Part shown: piece after piece, positions 7,761-17,554 of the stretch | Numbering within the stretch: the stretch's first letter is position 1 | How the letters are laid out: every line of letters begins with the position of its first letter | DNA from: Clostridia bacterium | GTDB taxonomy: Bacteria; Bacillota; Clostridia; Christensenellales; Aristaeellaceae | Direction of reading: 5' to 3' | NCBI GenBank assembly: GCA_017470945.1 | Contig: JAFUXH010000001.1 | Coordinates: 1 to 44,364, forward strand | Length of the DNA: 44,364 nt | Notes under the pieces: generated by a model | Seen by the model: the letters and a program-made list of their open reading frames with translations, nothing else | Database searches by the model: none | Told to the model about the DNA's origin: nothing | Made by a program: the position numbers and the translations under genes

Positions 7761-7776
7761 GAGAACGTTTGTTCTC
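7761..7776. promoter_or_regulatory. Palindromic operator, LexA/SOS-box-like
   Basis: GAGAACGTTTGTTCTC is a perfect 6-base inverted repeat with a 4-base centre, and its core GAAC-N4-GTTC fits the SOS-box pattern of Gram-positive bacteria. It lies about 10 to 25 bases downstream of the predicted transcription start, a position suited to repression. Either LexA or the adjacent HTH protein could bind. Confidence 0.65.
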
Positions 7777-7791
7777 GTTTCTTGCAGCATT

Positions 7792-7820
7792 AGTATACCC
7801 GCATCCCAGTGGAATGTCAA
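7792..7820 (-). promoter_or_regulatory. Near-consensus promoter of the HTH/sigma-like cassette
   Basis: TTGACA (7815-7820 on the minus strand), exactly 17 bases, TATACT (7792-7797). It is among the strongest promoter matches in the window, unusual for a tiny regulator unless it is normally repressed. Confidence 0.85.
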
Positions 7821-8040
7821 TCGTCTTACAAAATTTACATGGTAATTCTTTCCAATCGGATCACCCGCTGATCCGTTTGATCACCGGGCGTCTCTGCGCG
7901 GAAGGGCCCCTGGAAAAACGCCCGTTTTTCGCGGTTTTTACATCAATGGATCGACTCGTCAAAACGCGCTGAAGGAACCGTCGTACTGAACGCATTTTAA
8001 AATTCGTGCTGTCAAGGATGAATCCCCGCCTCAATCATAT
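7821..8040. other. AT-richer intergenic stretch without a supported gene
   Basis: A short plus-strand frame crosses this stretch but has no ribosome binding site and runs through the operator and promoter. I see no RNA gene or repeat. Confidence 0.4.
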
Positions 8041-8097
8041 AAAAACTGAAAGGCGCGCTTTCACCACCGGACGAGCGGTGAATAAGTGCGCCTTTCA
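8041..8097 (-). terminator. Terminator of the 235-residue orphan gene
   Basis: TGAAAGGCGC (8047-8056) pairs with GCGCCTTTCA (8088-8097), with an inner TTCACC/GGTGAA stem; on the minus strand GTTTTT follows. Confidence 0.85.
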
Positions 8098-8114
8098 ATT
8101 TGATAACCCGGAAT

Positions 8115-8822
8115 TTATCGACTGAATCCGAACACATCAGGGATAGCGCCAGCCCCGAACGTTAATATCCCCATCTTATACATTGCCTTCGCATGAATCC
8201 GATCATGCCAGATAAATCGTCTCAAAACCTTCCTGACGGACCACAGCTCGTCATAACTGCCTGCTACCGCTTTCAACGACAGAAAGTCAGGTACAGTTTC
8301 CAGCGCATCGAAACCTCTTGCCCTGCAGGATGCGATCGTTCCTTCGTTATCCACATCAACTCCGATTTCTGAAAAATAGTATGCGTTCACGTTTTTTGTG
8401 TGCTGATACATCTCTTCTGCGGTGCGGGGTGCGGCGCCGTAGAATGTCTTTCGCACCGGGTTGGCACTCTTGTTTTTGTCGGGAAATGATGTGTAAAGCG
8501 CGTGGAAATCTTCCGCAGACTTCATTGCCACCGATTTGAGATAACGGTATTCTTCAGCGCTCAAAGGCATTTCTTCTGTTCTAAACAGCACGTCGCTATC
8601 GGCATCTCTGACCTGTAGATCGGATTCCTTTTCCTGAACAATCTCAACATCGCACTCATCGATGGGCGCCTCACCTTTCCAAAGTTGAAAGCGACGTATT
8701 TCTTCCGACATTTTGAGCACAGCTTCTTCTTGTGATGCGCCCCTTGTAAAAGCACCTATATAATTGTCAGCATACAGAATGCTATCACTCCCGTTATGCT
8801 CCCAGACACACCTGATTTTCAT
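8115..8822 (-). CDS. Hypothetical protein, two-part, DinB-like C-terminal segment
   Basis: The 235-residue protein starts at 8822, six bases after GGAGG. The first 60 residues (MKIRCVWEHNG, then ASQEEAVLKMSEEIRRF) resemble a HicB-like antitoxin or domain of unknown function. The C-terminal third (SVRKVLRRFIWHDRIHAKAMYKM) resembles the histidine-containing helix of DinB-like proteins. It has its own promoter (8860-8888) and terminator and is clearly AT-richer than its neighbours, which suggests horizontal acquisition. The function is unknown; the family calls are weak. Confidence 0.7.
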   Translation of the reverse strand: MKIRCVWEHNGSDSILYADNYIGAFTRGASQEEAVLKMSEEIRRFQLWKGEAPIDECDVEIVQEKESDLQVRDADSDVLFRTEEMPLSAEEYRYLKSVAMKSAEDFHALYTSFPDKNKSANPVRKTFYGAAPRTAEEMYQHTKNVNAYYFSEIGVDVDNEGTIASCRARGFDALETVPDFLSLKAVAGSYDELWSVRKVLRRFIWHDRIHAKAMYKMGILTFGAGAIPDVFGFSR

Positions 8823-8859
8823 GATTGCCTCCAAAATACCGATTTGTTGATTCAAAACA

Positions 8860-8888
8860 AGTATATCACATCAAAGAGTGTCCAACAA
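8860..8888 (-). promoter_or_regulatory. Promoter of the orphan gene
   Basis: On the minus strand TTGTTG (8883-8888), 17 bases, TATACT (8860-8865), about 38 bases ahead of the start codon. Confidence 0.7.
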
Positions 8889-8975
8889 CCTACACGCAAG
8901 GGTTTTTCATTGACTGCCACAAATGGTTGCCAGCTATACCGGATGCGAGAAATCTTACGGAATAAATACCAGCCA

Positions 8976-9097
8976 ACAAACGCTGCCATCCCAACCGAAA
9001 TGGGGCTGAAAGCGGAAGGAAGCGGCGGGATCGGGCGCGGCTTGTTCAGCCAGCTTTCAGATCCCTCGATTCCGCTTCGCTCCACGCGGGATGACAG
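8976..9097 (-). repeat. Dispersed repeat family R1, copy A
   Basis: About 120 bases that match, in inverted orientation, the sequence at 17555-17675. Shared blocks include GTGGAGCGAAGCGGAATCGA, GGATCTGAAAG, TGGCTGAACAAGCCGCGCC and CCATTTCGGT. The ends are imperfect inverted repeats (GTCATCCCG / GGGATGGC). Together with flanking sequence it fills the gap between the orphan gene and the pckA terminator. Confidence 0.85.
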
Positions 9098-9131
9098 AAT
9101 GGTTTCGCGCTGCTTGGGCTGGCAGCGGAAA

Positions 9132-9172
9132 ATGCACAGAAAAACAGGGACAGCCGTTTGGCCGTCCCTGTT
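9132..9172 (-). terminator. Terminator of pckA
   Basis: AACAGGGAC (9143-9151) pairs with GTCCCTGTT (9164-9172); on the minus strand the stem is followed by TTTTCTG. It lies about 80 bases past the pckA stop. Confidence 0.8.
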
Positions 9173-9254
9173 CGGTTCCGATCAAAATATTGCGTTAGGT
9201 CGAATCAACGCGGCTCCCTGATCCGGCTTTCCTTCGCCGGCTGCCGACAGGCCC

Positions 9255-10868
<1,614 letters not shown>

Positions 10869-10948
10869 GATGTAAAAACCCCTTTTCTGTAGATTGGGTG
10901 GAAACATTGTATCGGGTGAAGCCGAAAATGCCAACTTCAACCACATAC

Positions 10949-10978
10949 ATTATACCACGGAATACACCCCGCCGTCAA
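10949..10978 (-). promoter_or_regulatory. Promoter of pckA
   Basis: On the minus strand TTGACG (10973-10978), 18 bases, TATAAT (10949-10954), giving a leader of about 75 bases. No recognisable cis-regulatory RNA is seen in the leader. Confidence 0.8.
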
Positions 10979-11008
10979 TTCAGCAAAATGAACAAACTGT
11001 CAAATCGG

Positions 11009-11845
11009 TCAATAAGCGACAATCAGGCCGTGGCGCTCGGCGTAAAAGCTGTCCAGCCCCCGGGTGGGCAGGATATCCACCAGGATGCCGCTGAAGGCCT
11101 CGCTCAGGGCGGTTTTCAACAGTTGGGCCGCCTCCTCGTTCAGGCAGTGGCAGATCACCACGGCCTTATCCGCCAGGCCGGTGGCCTTGATTTCGTCCAG
11201 CAGGAAATGGATCATCCGCTTTTCGCCCCGGGCTTTGCCCCGCATGGCGATGCGGCCCTCGTCGTCGCCCACGCCGATGCCCCAGAAGCCCAGATGCCCG
11301 GCCATCAGGCCCACCAGGCGGTTCACCCGGCCGTTCTTGATCAGATTGCGGTAGGAGGCCAGGGCGAAAATGATGTGGGTCGCCTCCGCCATCCGGCGCA
11401 GGTCCGACGCGATTTCCTCGATGGCTTTGCCTTCCGCGATCAAGGCGCAGGCCTTGCGGATCAGCAGCACCGTTTCCGGCCCGGTGGCCTTGGTGTCGAT
11501 GATGGCGATGGGCTTGTCGGGCTCCTCCTCCAGGATCATATCCCGGCCGGCGCAGGCGCTGTTGTAGCTGCCGGACAGGTTGCTGGAGATGGTGAAGGCC
11601 AGCACAGGGCCCGGCTGGGCGAAGGCCTCGGCCCACAATTGGGGGGAGGGGCAGGCGGTGTGGGCCGCTTCGGGGGAGGTTTCATTGTCCTTCAGCATGG
11701 CGTCCACGTCGATAGCGCCGTCGTCCACGTAATCCCGGGGCCCCACGGTGATGTGGAAGGGGATGGTGGTGAAATGAATATCCGGACTGACGCCGGACAG
11801 CGCGTGCAGATCACAGCTGGAATCGGATACGATGTGCCATGCCAT
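11009..11845 (-). CDS. DegV family fatty-acid-binding protein
   Basis: The 278-residue protein has the DegV layout: an N-terminal VSDSSCDL strand-loop, the FTISSNLSGSYNSA loop that contacts the lipid carboxylate, GRVNRLVGLM in the C-terminal domain and a final PTRGLDSFYAERHGL. DegV/FakB proteins bind a fatty acid and present it to the kinase FakA for phosphorylation and phospholipid entry. No FakA gene is in the window. The start at 11845 follows AAGGAGG by eight bases; a TTG six bases upstream is less likely. Confidence 0.9.
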   Translation of the reverse strand: MAWHIVSDSSCDLHALSGVSPDIHFTTIPFHITVGPRDYVDDGAIDVDAMLKDNETSPEAAHTACPSPQLWAEAFAQPGPVLAFTISSNLSGSYNSACAGRDMILEEEPDKPIAIIDTKATGPETVLLIRKACALIAEGKAIEEIASDLRRMAEATHIIFALASYRNLIKNGRVNRLVGLMAGHLGFWGIGVGDDEGRIAMRGKARGEKRMIHFLLDEIKATGLADKAVVICHCLNEEAAQLLKTALSEAFSGILVDILPTRGLDSFYAERHGLIVAY

Positions 11846-11902
11846 ATACAAAGCCTCCTTGCGCGTGAAAACCCCCGGTTGGATAATTCAGTCAATATAT
11901 CA

Positions 11903-11931
11903 ATTTTAAATGAAAAGCCCGGTCGTGTCAA
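11903..11931 (-). promoter_or_regulatory. Promoter of the DegV gene
   Basis: On the minus strand TTGACA (11926-11931), 17 bases, TAAAAT (11903-11908). Confidence 0.75.
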
Positions 11932-11952
11932 CGAAAACGCATGAAATGCCCC

Positions 11953-13122
11953 TTACTTGTCCACCCGGAAGATGCCGCATTTCAGATACTGGGTTTCGGG
12001 GGCGGCGGGCAGGATGGGGTGATCCCGGCCCTGGGTGCGGTATTCCACCTGGAACAGCTGGGCATGGGCGTCCCGGGCGGCGGAGAGGACCACATCCTTG
12101 AACTGCCCCGGCAGCATGTGCTGGCTGCAGGAGCAGGTGATCAGGTAGCCGCCGTTTTTCACCAGCTTGATGCCCCGCAGGTTGATTTCCTTGTAGCCCC
12201 GGGCGGCGGCCTCCACCGCGGAACGGGATTTCGTGAACGCCGGGGGATCCAGGATCACCACGTCGTACTGCTCCCCGGCGGCGGATCGCTCCTTGAGGAA
12301 ATCAAAGGCGTTGGCCGCCACGAATTCCACATTGGAAAAGCCGTTCAGGGCGGCGTTTTCCCGGGCGCAGTCGCAGGCGAAATCGGAAATATCCACGCCG
12401 GTCACTTCCTTGGCGCCGAAATGGGCGGCGTGAAGGGCGAAGGAGCCGGTGTGGGTGAAGCAATCCAGCACCCGGGCCCCCTTCACAAAGGGGGCGATGG
12501 CCGCCCGGTTTTCCTTTTGATCCAGGAAAAAGCCGGTCTTTTGCCCGTTCTTCACATCCACCCAGAATTTGACGCCGTTTTCCTCCATCAGCACCCGATC
12601 GGGCACCTCGCCCCGCAGCACGCCCGTCACCTGGGGCAGGCCTTCCAGCTCCCGCACCGGCACGTCCCCCCGCTCGTAAATGCCCAGGGGGTGCATTTCC
12701 TCCATCAGCGCGTCGCAGATGACATCCTTGTATTTTTCCATGCCCAGGCACAGGCACTGCAGCGACAGCACCTCCCCGAACGCGTCCACGATCACGGCGG
12801 GCAGGCCGTCGGATTCGGCGAAGATCAGTCGGCAGGAGCGCAGATCGGCAAAGCGGCGGCGGTAAGCGATGGCCTGGCCCACCCGGCGGCGGATGAAGGC
12901 ATCGTCGATGGGCTCCTCCTTCCGGCTCAGGATGCGCAGGGCGATCTGGGAGGCGGGATTGTAAACCGCCATGGCCAGGAAACGGCCGTTGGAAGCGGTC
13001 ACGCGCACGGTGTCGCCGGGCCGGGGATCGCCCTTGGACCGGGCAATGTCGCTGCGGAACACCCAGGGATGGCCGGACCATACCCGCTTTTCCTTGCCCG
13101 GCAGCAGAATGATATCGCTCAT
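11953..13122 (-). CDS. Class I SAM-dependent rRNA methyltransferase, RlmI-like
   Basis: The 389-residue protein has an N-terminal PUA-type RNA-binding domain (VWSGHPWVFRSDI), a linker, and a Rossmann methyltransferase domain with VLDCFTHTGSFALHAA (SAM-binding motif I), VTGVDISDFA and DPPAFTKSR (catalytic-loop motif IV). This is the RlmI/YccW layout, which makes 5-methylcytosine in 23S rRNA in E. coli. The ATG at 13122 matches the family N-terminus (MSDIILLPGKEKRVWSGHPW). The 139-base gap to the divergent dehydrogenase contains both promoters. Confidence 0.9.
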   Translation of the reverse strand: MSDIILLPGKEKRVWSGHPWVFRSDIARSKGDPRPGDTVRVTASNGRFLAMAVYNPASQIALRILSRKEEPIDDAFIRRRVGQAIAYRRRFADLRSCRLIFAESDGLPAVIVDAFGEVLSLQCLCLGMEKYKDVICDALMEEMHPLGIYERGDVPVRELEGLPQVTGVLRGEVPDRVLMEENGVKFWVDVKNGQKTGFFLDQKENRAAIAPFVKGARVLDCFTHTGSFALHAAHFGAKEVTGVDISDFACDCARENAALNGFSNVEFVAANAFDFLKERSAAGEQYDVVILDPPAFTKSRSAVEAAARGYKEINLRGIKLVKNGGYLITCSCSQHMLPGQFKDVVLSAARDAHAQLFQVEYRTQGRDHPILPAAPETQYLKCGIFRVDK

Positions 13123-13200
13123 AAATTGTTTTTCCTCTCTCGGTTTGTCTTTTTTGTTGCGTTTTTGGCCGTTCCGGCGGATGGGATTTTTCAGGAACAA

Positions 13201-13229
13201 TTGCATTATACCACAAATTAGCGTATAAT
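13201..13229 (+). promoter_or_regulatory. Promoter of the SDR/aminoketone synthase unit
   Basis: TTGCAT (13201-13206), 17 bases, TATAAT (13224-13229), 32 bases ahead of the dehydrogenase start. A minus-strand TATAAT (13205-13210) for the methyltransferase gene overlaps its -35 region, so the two promoters may compete. Confidence 0.65.
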
Positions 13230-13261
13230 AGAAATGATTTTTGCCTGAAAGGGGGCGCGGT

Positions 13262-14092
13262 ATGGGCCAGGTGGTGTGGATCACCGGGGCGTCCAGCGGC
13301 CTGGGGCTGCATACGGCCCAACAGCTGGGCATGCACGGGTACGACGTGATCGCCGGCGCCCGCTCCTTTGCCCGGGACAAGGCGGTGGAGCACTGCCTCA
13401 GCATCCCCCTGGACGTGACGGACGAGGAAAGCATCGACGCCTTTGCCGCCCGGGCCCTGGCCATGGCGGGGCCGCCGGATATCCTGGTCAATTGCGCCGG
13501 GATGCTGATCCTGGGCAGCTGTGAAAATTACCCCATCGAGGAAATCGAGCGGGTGATGAACGTAAATTTCCTGGGCCAGGTGCGCATGATCCAGCGGGTG
13601 CTGCCGCTGATGCGGGAAAAGGGCGGGGGCAAGATCGTCAATTTCTCCTCCATCAACGGGCTGCTGGGCATCCCCTTCGAGGGGGCCTACACCGCCAGCA
13701 AGCACGCCATCGAGGGCTTTTCCGAGTGCCTGGCGCTGGAAGTGAAGCCCTACGGCATCCAGGTGATGCTGGTGGAGCCGGGGGATCACCAAAGCGGCTC
13801 CGCGGCGTACCGGCCCCATTCGAAGGGCATCACCGCCGCGTCGCCCTACAGGGCGGCCTTCGAAACGGGCACCGCCGTGATCGCCCACGACGAGGAAAAT
13901 GGCAGCGACCCGGACGTGCTGGGGGAAACGATCGCCAGGGTGCTCAAGCGCCGGCGCATCCCCCGGCGGCTGCGCATCGCCAAGATGGATCAGCGCCTGG
14001 CCGTGGTGCTGCACGACGTGCTGCCGGCCTGGGCGTTCGACGCGATCATCGGGTCCTACTACAGAAAAAACAAGGAACCAAGAAAGAAATGA
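13262..14092 (+). CDS. Short-chain dehydrogenase/reductase next to the aminoketone synthase
   Basis: This 276-residue classical SDR has the cofactor motif TGASSGLG (8-15), NCAG, and the catalytic set S130, Y143 and K147 (YTASK). The start at 13262 follows GAAAGGGGG and gives the canonical N-terminus. It is followed after 10 bases by the ligase-ACP-oxoamine synthase fusion. In bacterial and eukaryotic sphingolipid synthesis an SDR (3-ketodihydrosphingosine reductase) reduces the ketone made by the oxoamine synthase, and its position here suggests the same step. General SDR sequence similarity alone would not reveal the substrate. Confidence 0.85.
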   Translation: MGQVVWITGASSGLGLHTAQQLGMHGYDVIAGARSFARDKAVEHCLSIPLDVTDEESIDAFAARALAMAGPPDILVNCAGMLILGSCENYPIEEIERVMNVNFLGQVRMIQRVLPLMREKGGGKIVNFSSINGLLGIPFEGAYTASKHAIEGFSECLALEVKPYGIQVMLVEPGDHQSGSAAYRPHSKGITAASPYRAAFETGTAVIAHDEENGSDPDVLGETIARVLKRRRIPRRLRIAKMDQRLAVVLHDVLPAWAFDAIIGSYYRKNKEPRKK

Positions 14093-14102
14093 GGGAGCTT
14101 CC

Positions 14103-17100
14103 ATGAGTGAAGTACTCGCCCGCAGTGAAAAATTGCGGGAAAATATGACGCTGCAAAATCTGTTTGAATTGATCAGCGGGGATACGGAGCGGGTGGCCGC
14201 CCGCTATCTGGACCGCGGCGAGGAAAAGGCCGTCACCTTCGGGGAATACCGGGAGCGCGCCTTTGCCTGCGCCGCCGCCCTGCGCGCCGCCCTGGGGGAG
14301 GAAAAAAAAGGCAGCTTCGTGGGCATCCAGGCCGATACCTGCCCGGAATACTTCTTCCTGTTCTGGGGCGTCATCGCCGCGGGCTACAACGCCGTGCTGA
14401 TGGATTTTTCCCTGAACGACGAAATGACCGCCTACATCCTGGGCCAGGCCGGGACCGTTGCTTTGATCACAAAGACCCCCCGGGCCCTGGGCCGGGACGT
14501 GAAGCAATTCACCATTCAGCAAATGCGGGACGCCCGGGCGGCGGCCCCCGATTTCCGGCCCGATTTCGGGGACATGGTGGCCCTGTGCACATCCGGCACC
14601 ACCGATACCAGCCGGGTGTTCGTTTACAACGCCCAGGCGGTGTGCAGCCAGGTGCTCAACGCCGAAATGCTGTATCACGCCAACCAGCGCATCATTTGCG
14701 ACGAGCCCCGGCGGAACCTGGCCTTTTTGCCCTACCACCACGTGTTCGGCTTCATGGTGTGCCTGCAGTGGATCCATTTCCTGGGATATGAAACCATTTA
14801 TCTGCACGACCGCAGCCCCAAATGCATCCAGGAAACGGCCCAGCGCTTCAAAATCACCCACCTGATGGCGGTGCCCCTGCTGGCCAACAATCTGTGCGTG
14901 GCGCTGAATAAAAAGGTGGCGAAGGAAAGCCGGTTCAAGCGGGCGGCCTTCAAAACGCTGCGGGGCCTGTCGCTGGGCCTGCAGTCGGTGGCGCCCGGCT
15001 TCGGGCTGGATTTCGCCCGGAACGTGCTGTTCAAATCGGTGGTGGCCCAGATTTTGGGGCCCGAGGTGCGCTGCATCATCCTGGGCGGAAGCCACACCCC
15101 CAAGGAGCATATGCGCACCCTGAGCGCCCTGGGCTATTTCACGGTGTCGGGCTTTGGCATGACGGAAACCGGCATCACCAGCGTGGAAACCAACATGAAC
15201 GTGATCACCCGCACCTCCGGCTCCGTGGGCCGGCCGCTGAGCAGCGCCGAATACCGGGTGCAGAGCGACGGGGAAAAATCCAACCGGGGCGAAATGTACA
15301 TCCGGGGCAACACCATCCACACCGGCCGTTTGGTGGACGGGCAGCTGCTGCCCCCCGCCCTGGACGAGGAGGGCTGGTACCGCACCGGCGACGTGGTGCG
15401 CCTGGAAAAAGGCAGCCGCATGTATGTGGAAGGCCGGGCCAAGGACGTGATCATCAACGAATCGGGGGAAAACGTGTACCCCGACGAGATCGAGGATGTG
15501 TTCGGCGCGCTGGAAGGCGTGGAGCAATTCTGCGTGCTGGGGGTAAAGGCCCGGGAAAAGAAAGAGGAAAAGGGCCTTCTGTCCCACATTCCCCACCTGC
15601 CCGGCAAGAAAAAGGGCGTGGTGGATTACGAGGATATCACCCTGGTGATCAACGTGGGCCAGCACTATAAGGACGACGCCTATATCGCCGACCTGATGGC
15701 CCAGGTAAGAAAGATCAACGCCGCCTTGCCCAGCCTGAAGCGGGTCACCCGGGTGCTGGCCACCCCCGAAAAATTCCAAACCGCCGGGGGCATCAAGGTC
15801 AAGCGCCTGGCCCTGAAAAAGGAGATCGAGGAAAACAAGCTGGCGTACCGGGATATCGATTTTAACCGCCGGGAGGAAAACGCGGCGGAGGAAAAGCCCA
15901 TCGTGCAGGAGGAAAAGACCCCTTCCGACCTGCAAATGGAGGAAATCAAGCAGAAGGTGCGCCGGGTGTACGCCGATACCCTGGATATCCCCCTGGATCA
16001 GATCCGGGACGACGCCCACTTCATCGACGACCTGGGGGGCGACAGCCTGCAGGTGCTGGGCATGAGCCTGAAGATCGAGGAGCAGTTCAACGTGCTGATC
16101 CCCACCGAGGAATACGGCAAGTGCACCACCATCAACGATCTGGCCGCCCTGCTGTACGCCAAGGTGCGGGGCAACGTGGCCTACGAAAGCGCCGCCCCGG
16201 AGAACCAGGAGCCGGTGACTCCCATCACCCGCTTTGAGGACGCGCCGGAGTATCAGGCGTTCCAGAAGCGCCTGGAATCCCTCACCGGCGCGGGGCAGGA
16301 GAATCCCTACTTCGTGGCCCACGATTCGCCCCTGCTGGATAAAAGCTATGTGGACGATCAGTGGATGCTGGATTTCGGCAGCTACAATTACGTGGGCATG
16401 AGCGGCCGGAAGGAAACCATGGACGCCGCCAAGGCCGCCATCGACAAGTACGGCACCTCCGCCTCCGGCAGCCGCCTGCTTGCCGGGGAAAAGACGCTGC
16501 ACAAGGAATTGGAGGCCGAAATCGCCAACTGGAAGCACACCGAAACCGCCCTGGTGCTGGTGGGCGGCCATTCCACCAACGTCACCTGCGTGGGCAATTT
16601 CTGCGGCAAGGGTGATCTGATCGTCTACGACGCCATCGCCCACAACTCCATCGAGCAGGGCTGCCGCCTGAGCCAGGCCACCGCCAAGCCCTTCCCCCAT
16701 AACGACGTGGCCGCCCTGGAAAGCATCCTGCGCAACCAGCGCCACAAATTCGCCAAGGTGCTGATCGTGATCGAAGGCGCGTATTCCATGGATGGCGACA
16801 TCGCCCCGGTGCCCGAATTCGTGAAGCTCAAAAAGAAGTACGGCTGCTTCCTGATGGTGGATGAGGCCCATTCCGCCTGCGTCATCGGCGAAACCGGCGG
16901 CGGCGTGGACGAGTATTTCGGCCTGGCCCCCGACGACGTGGATATCAAATACGGCACCCTGTCCAAGGGCCTGGGCACCTGCGGCGGCTACCTGGCCGGC
17001 AGCCACGCCATCATCGATTACATGCGCTATAACCTGCCCGGGTTCGTATTCTCCGTGGGCATTTCGCCGCCCCTGGCCGCCGCCAGCCTGGAGGCCATCC

Positions 17101-17438
17101 GCCTGCTGCGGCAGGATCCCAGCATCATCGGGCGGCTGCACCGCAACATTCAGTGCTTCACCGAGGAAGCCCACAAGCGGCACTTCAACACCTGCCTGGC
17201 CGGCGAAACCGCCATCATTCCCATCCTGGTGGGCAAGGATGAGGACGCCTGGGAGCTGAGCAACCGCCTGCGCAAGAAGGGCGTCATCGTGCCCCCGGCG
17301 GTGTATCCCGCCGTGCCCAAGAACAAGGCCCGCCTGCGCTTCTGCGTCATCAGCGAGCATCAGCCCGAGCAGATCGTCGAGGCGCTGAACAAATTGCAGG
17401 AGTGCGCGCAGGAGGCCGGCATCCAGCTGCCCGAATGA
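14103..17438 (+). CDS. Acyl-AMP ligase - ACP - alpha-oxoamine synthase fusion
   Basis: This 1,111-residue protein has three parts. Residues 1 to about 575 are an AMP-forming ligase: a P-loop at 163-168 (TSGTTD), FLPYHHVFG, GFGMTETG, YRTGD, GRAKDVIINESGENVYPDEIE and K565 near the adenylation lysine position. Residues about 612-690 are an acyl carrier protein with the phosphopantetheine serine S648 (GGDSL). Residues about 720-1111 are a PLP-dependent alpha-oxoamine synthase of the AONS/ALAS/serine palmitoyltransferase family with H847, D920, H923 (DEAH) and the PLP lysine K955 (LSKGLG). The simplest reading is that a fatty acid is loaded on the ACP and condensed with an amino acid, releasing CO2 and giving a long-chain aminoketone that the upstream SDR reduces. 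The P-loop lacks the usual G-x-P-K end. Biotin synthesis is a less likely alternative because no other bio gene is near. Confidence 0.9.
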   Translation: MSEVLARSEKLRENMTLQNLFELISGDTERVAARYLDRGEEKAVTFGEYRERAFACAAALRAALGEEKKGSFVGIQADTCPEYFFLFWGVIAAGYNAVLMDFSLNDEMTAYILGQAGTVALITKTPRALGRDVKQFTIQQMRDARAAAPDFRPDFGDMVALCTSGTTDTSRVFVYNAQAVCSQVLNAEMLYHANQRIICDEPRRNLAFLPYHHVFGFMVCLQWIHFLGYETIYLHDRSPKCIQETAQRFKITHLMAVPLLANNLCVALNKKVAKESRFKRAAFKTLRGLSLGLQSVAPGFGLDFARNVLFKSVVAQILGPEVRCIILGGSHTPKEHMRTLSALGYFTVSGFGMTETGITSVETNMNVITRTSGSVGRPLSSAEYRVQSDGEKSNRGEMYIRGNTIHTGRLVDGQLLPPALDEEGWYRTGDVVRLEKGSRMYVEGRAKDVIINESGENVYPDEIEDVFGALEGVEQFCVLGVKAREKKEEKGLLSHIPHLPGKKKGVVDYEDITLVINVGQHYKDDAYIADLMAQVRKINAALPSLKRVTRVLATPEKFQTAGGIKVKRLALKKEIEENKLAYRDIDFNRREENAAEEKPIVQEEKTPSDLQMEEIKQKVRRVYADTLDIPLDQIRDDAHFIDDLGGDSLQVLGMSLKIEEQFNVLIPTEEYGKCTTINDLAALLYAKVRGNVAYESAAPENQEPVTPITRFEDAPEYQAFQKRLESLTGAGQENPYFVAHDSPLLDKSYVDDQWMLDFGSYNYVGMSGRKETMDAAKAAIDKYGTSASGSRLLAGEKTLHKELEAEIANWKHTETALVLVGGHSTNVTCVGNFCGKGDLIVYDAIAHNSIEQGCRLSQATAKPFPHNDVAALESILRNQRHKFAKVLIVIEGAYSMDGDIAPVPEFVKLKKKYGCFLMVDEAHSACVIGETGGGVDEYFGLAPDDVDIKYGTLSKGLGTCGGYLAGSHAIIDYMRYNLPGFVFSVGISPPLAAASLEAIRLLRQDPSIIGRLHRNIQCFTEEAHKRHFNTCLAGETAIIPILVGKDEDAWELSNRLRKKGVIVPPAVYPAVPKNKARLRFCVISEHQPEQIVEALNKLQECAQEAGIQLPE

Positions 17439-17494
17439 GGCGTGGGAACCAATCGCCGTAAAAACTACGGCTCAGCCAAATAACCTATAAAACT

Positions 17495-17545
17495 CGGCAC
17501 GAGCTTCCGCCCGGATGGGACAGAAGCTCGTGCCGTTTTTATTTG
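17495..17545 (+). terminator. Terminator of the aminoketone synthase unit
   Basis: A perfect 13-base stem, CGGCACGAGCTTC (17495-17507) with GAAGCTCGTGCCG (17523-17535), followed by TTTTTATTTG. Confidence 0.93.
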
Positions 17546-17554
17546 TTCGCTTCC

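Noticed and set aside
7649..7972. Plus-strand frame of about 107 codons
   Set aside because: No ribosome binding site, and it crosses the promoter and operator of the minus-strand cassette.
14046..17360. An open minus-strand frame of over 1,100 codons opposite the ligase-ACP-oxoamine synthase gene
   Set aside because: Its translation is low-complexity, rich in G, A, H and V, with no domain and no ribosome binding site; it is an antisense by-product of GC-rich codon use. The same holds for long antisense frames at 31417-33492, 33552-35897 and 1387-2511.
13262..17438. Biotin synthesis (BioF-like) as the role of the oxoamine synthase
   Set aside because: The enzyme is fused to its own acyl ligase and ACP and paired with an SDR, and no bioA, bioB or bioD is present. 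The nearby birA is a separate housekeeping unit 8 kb away. Not fully excluded.
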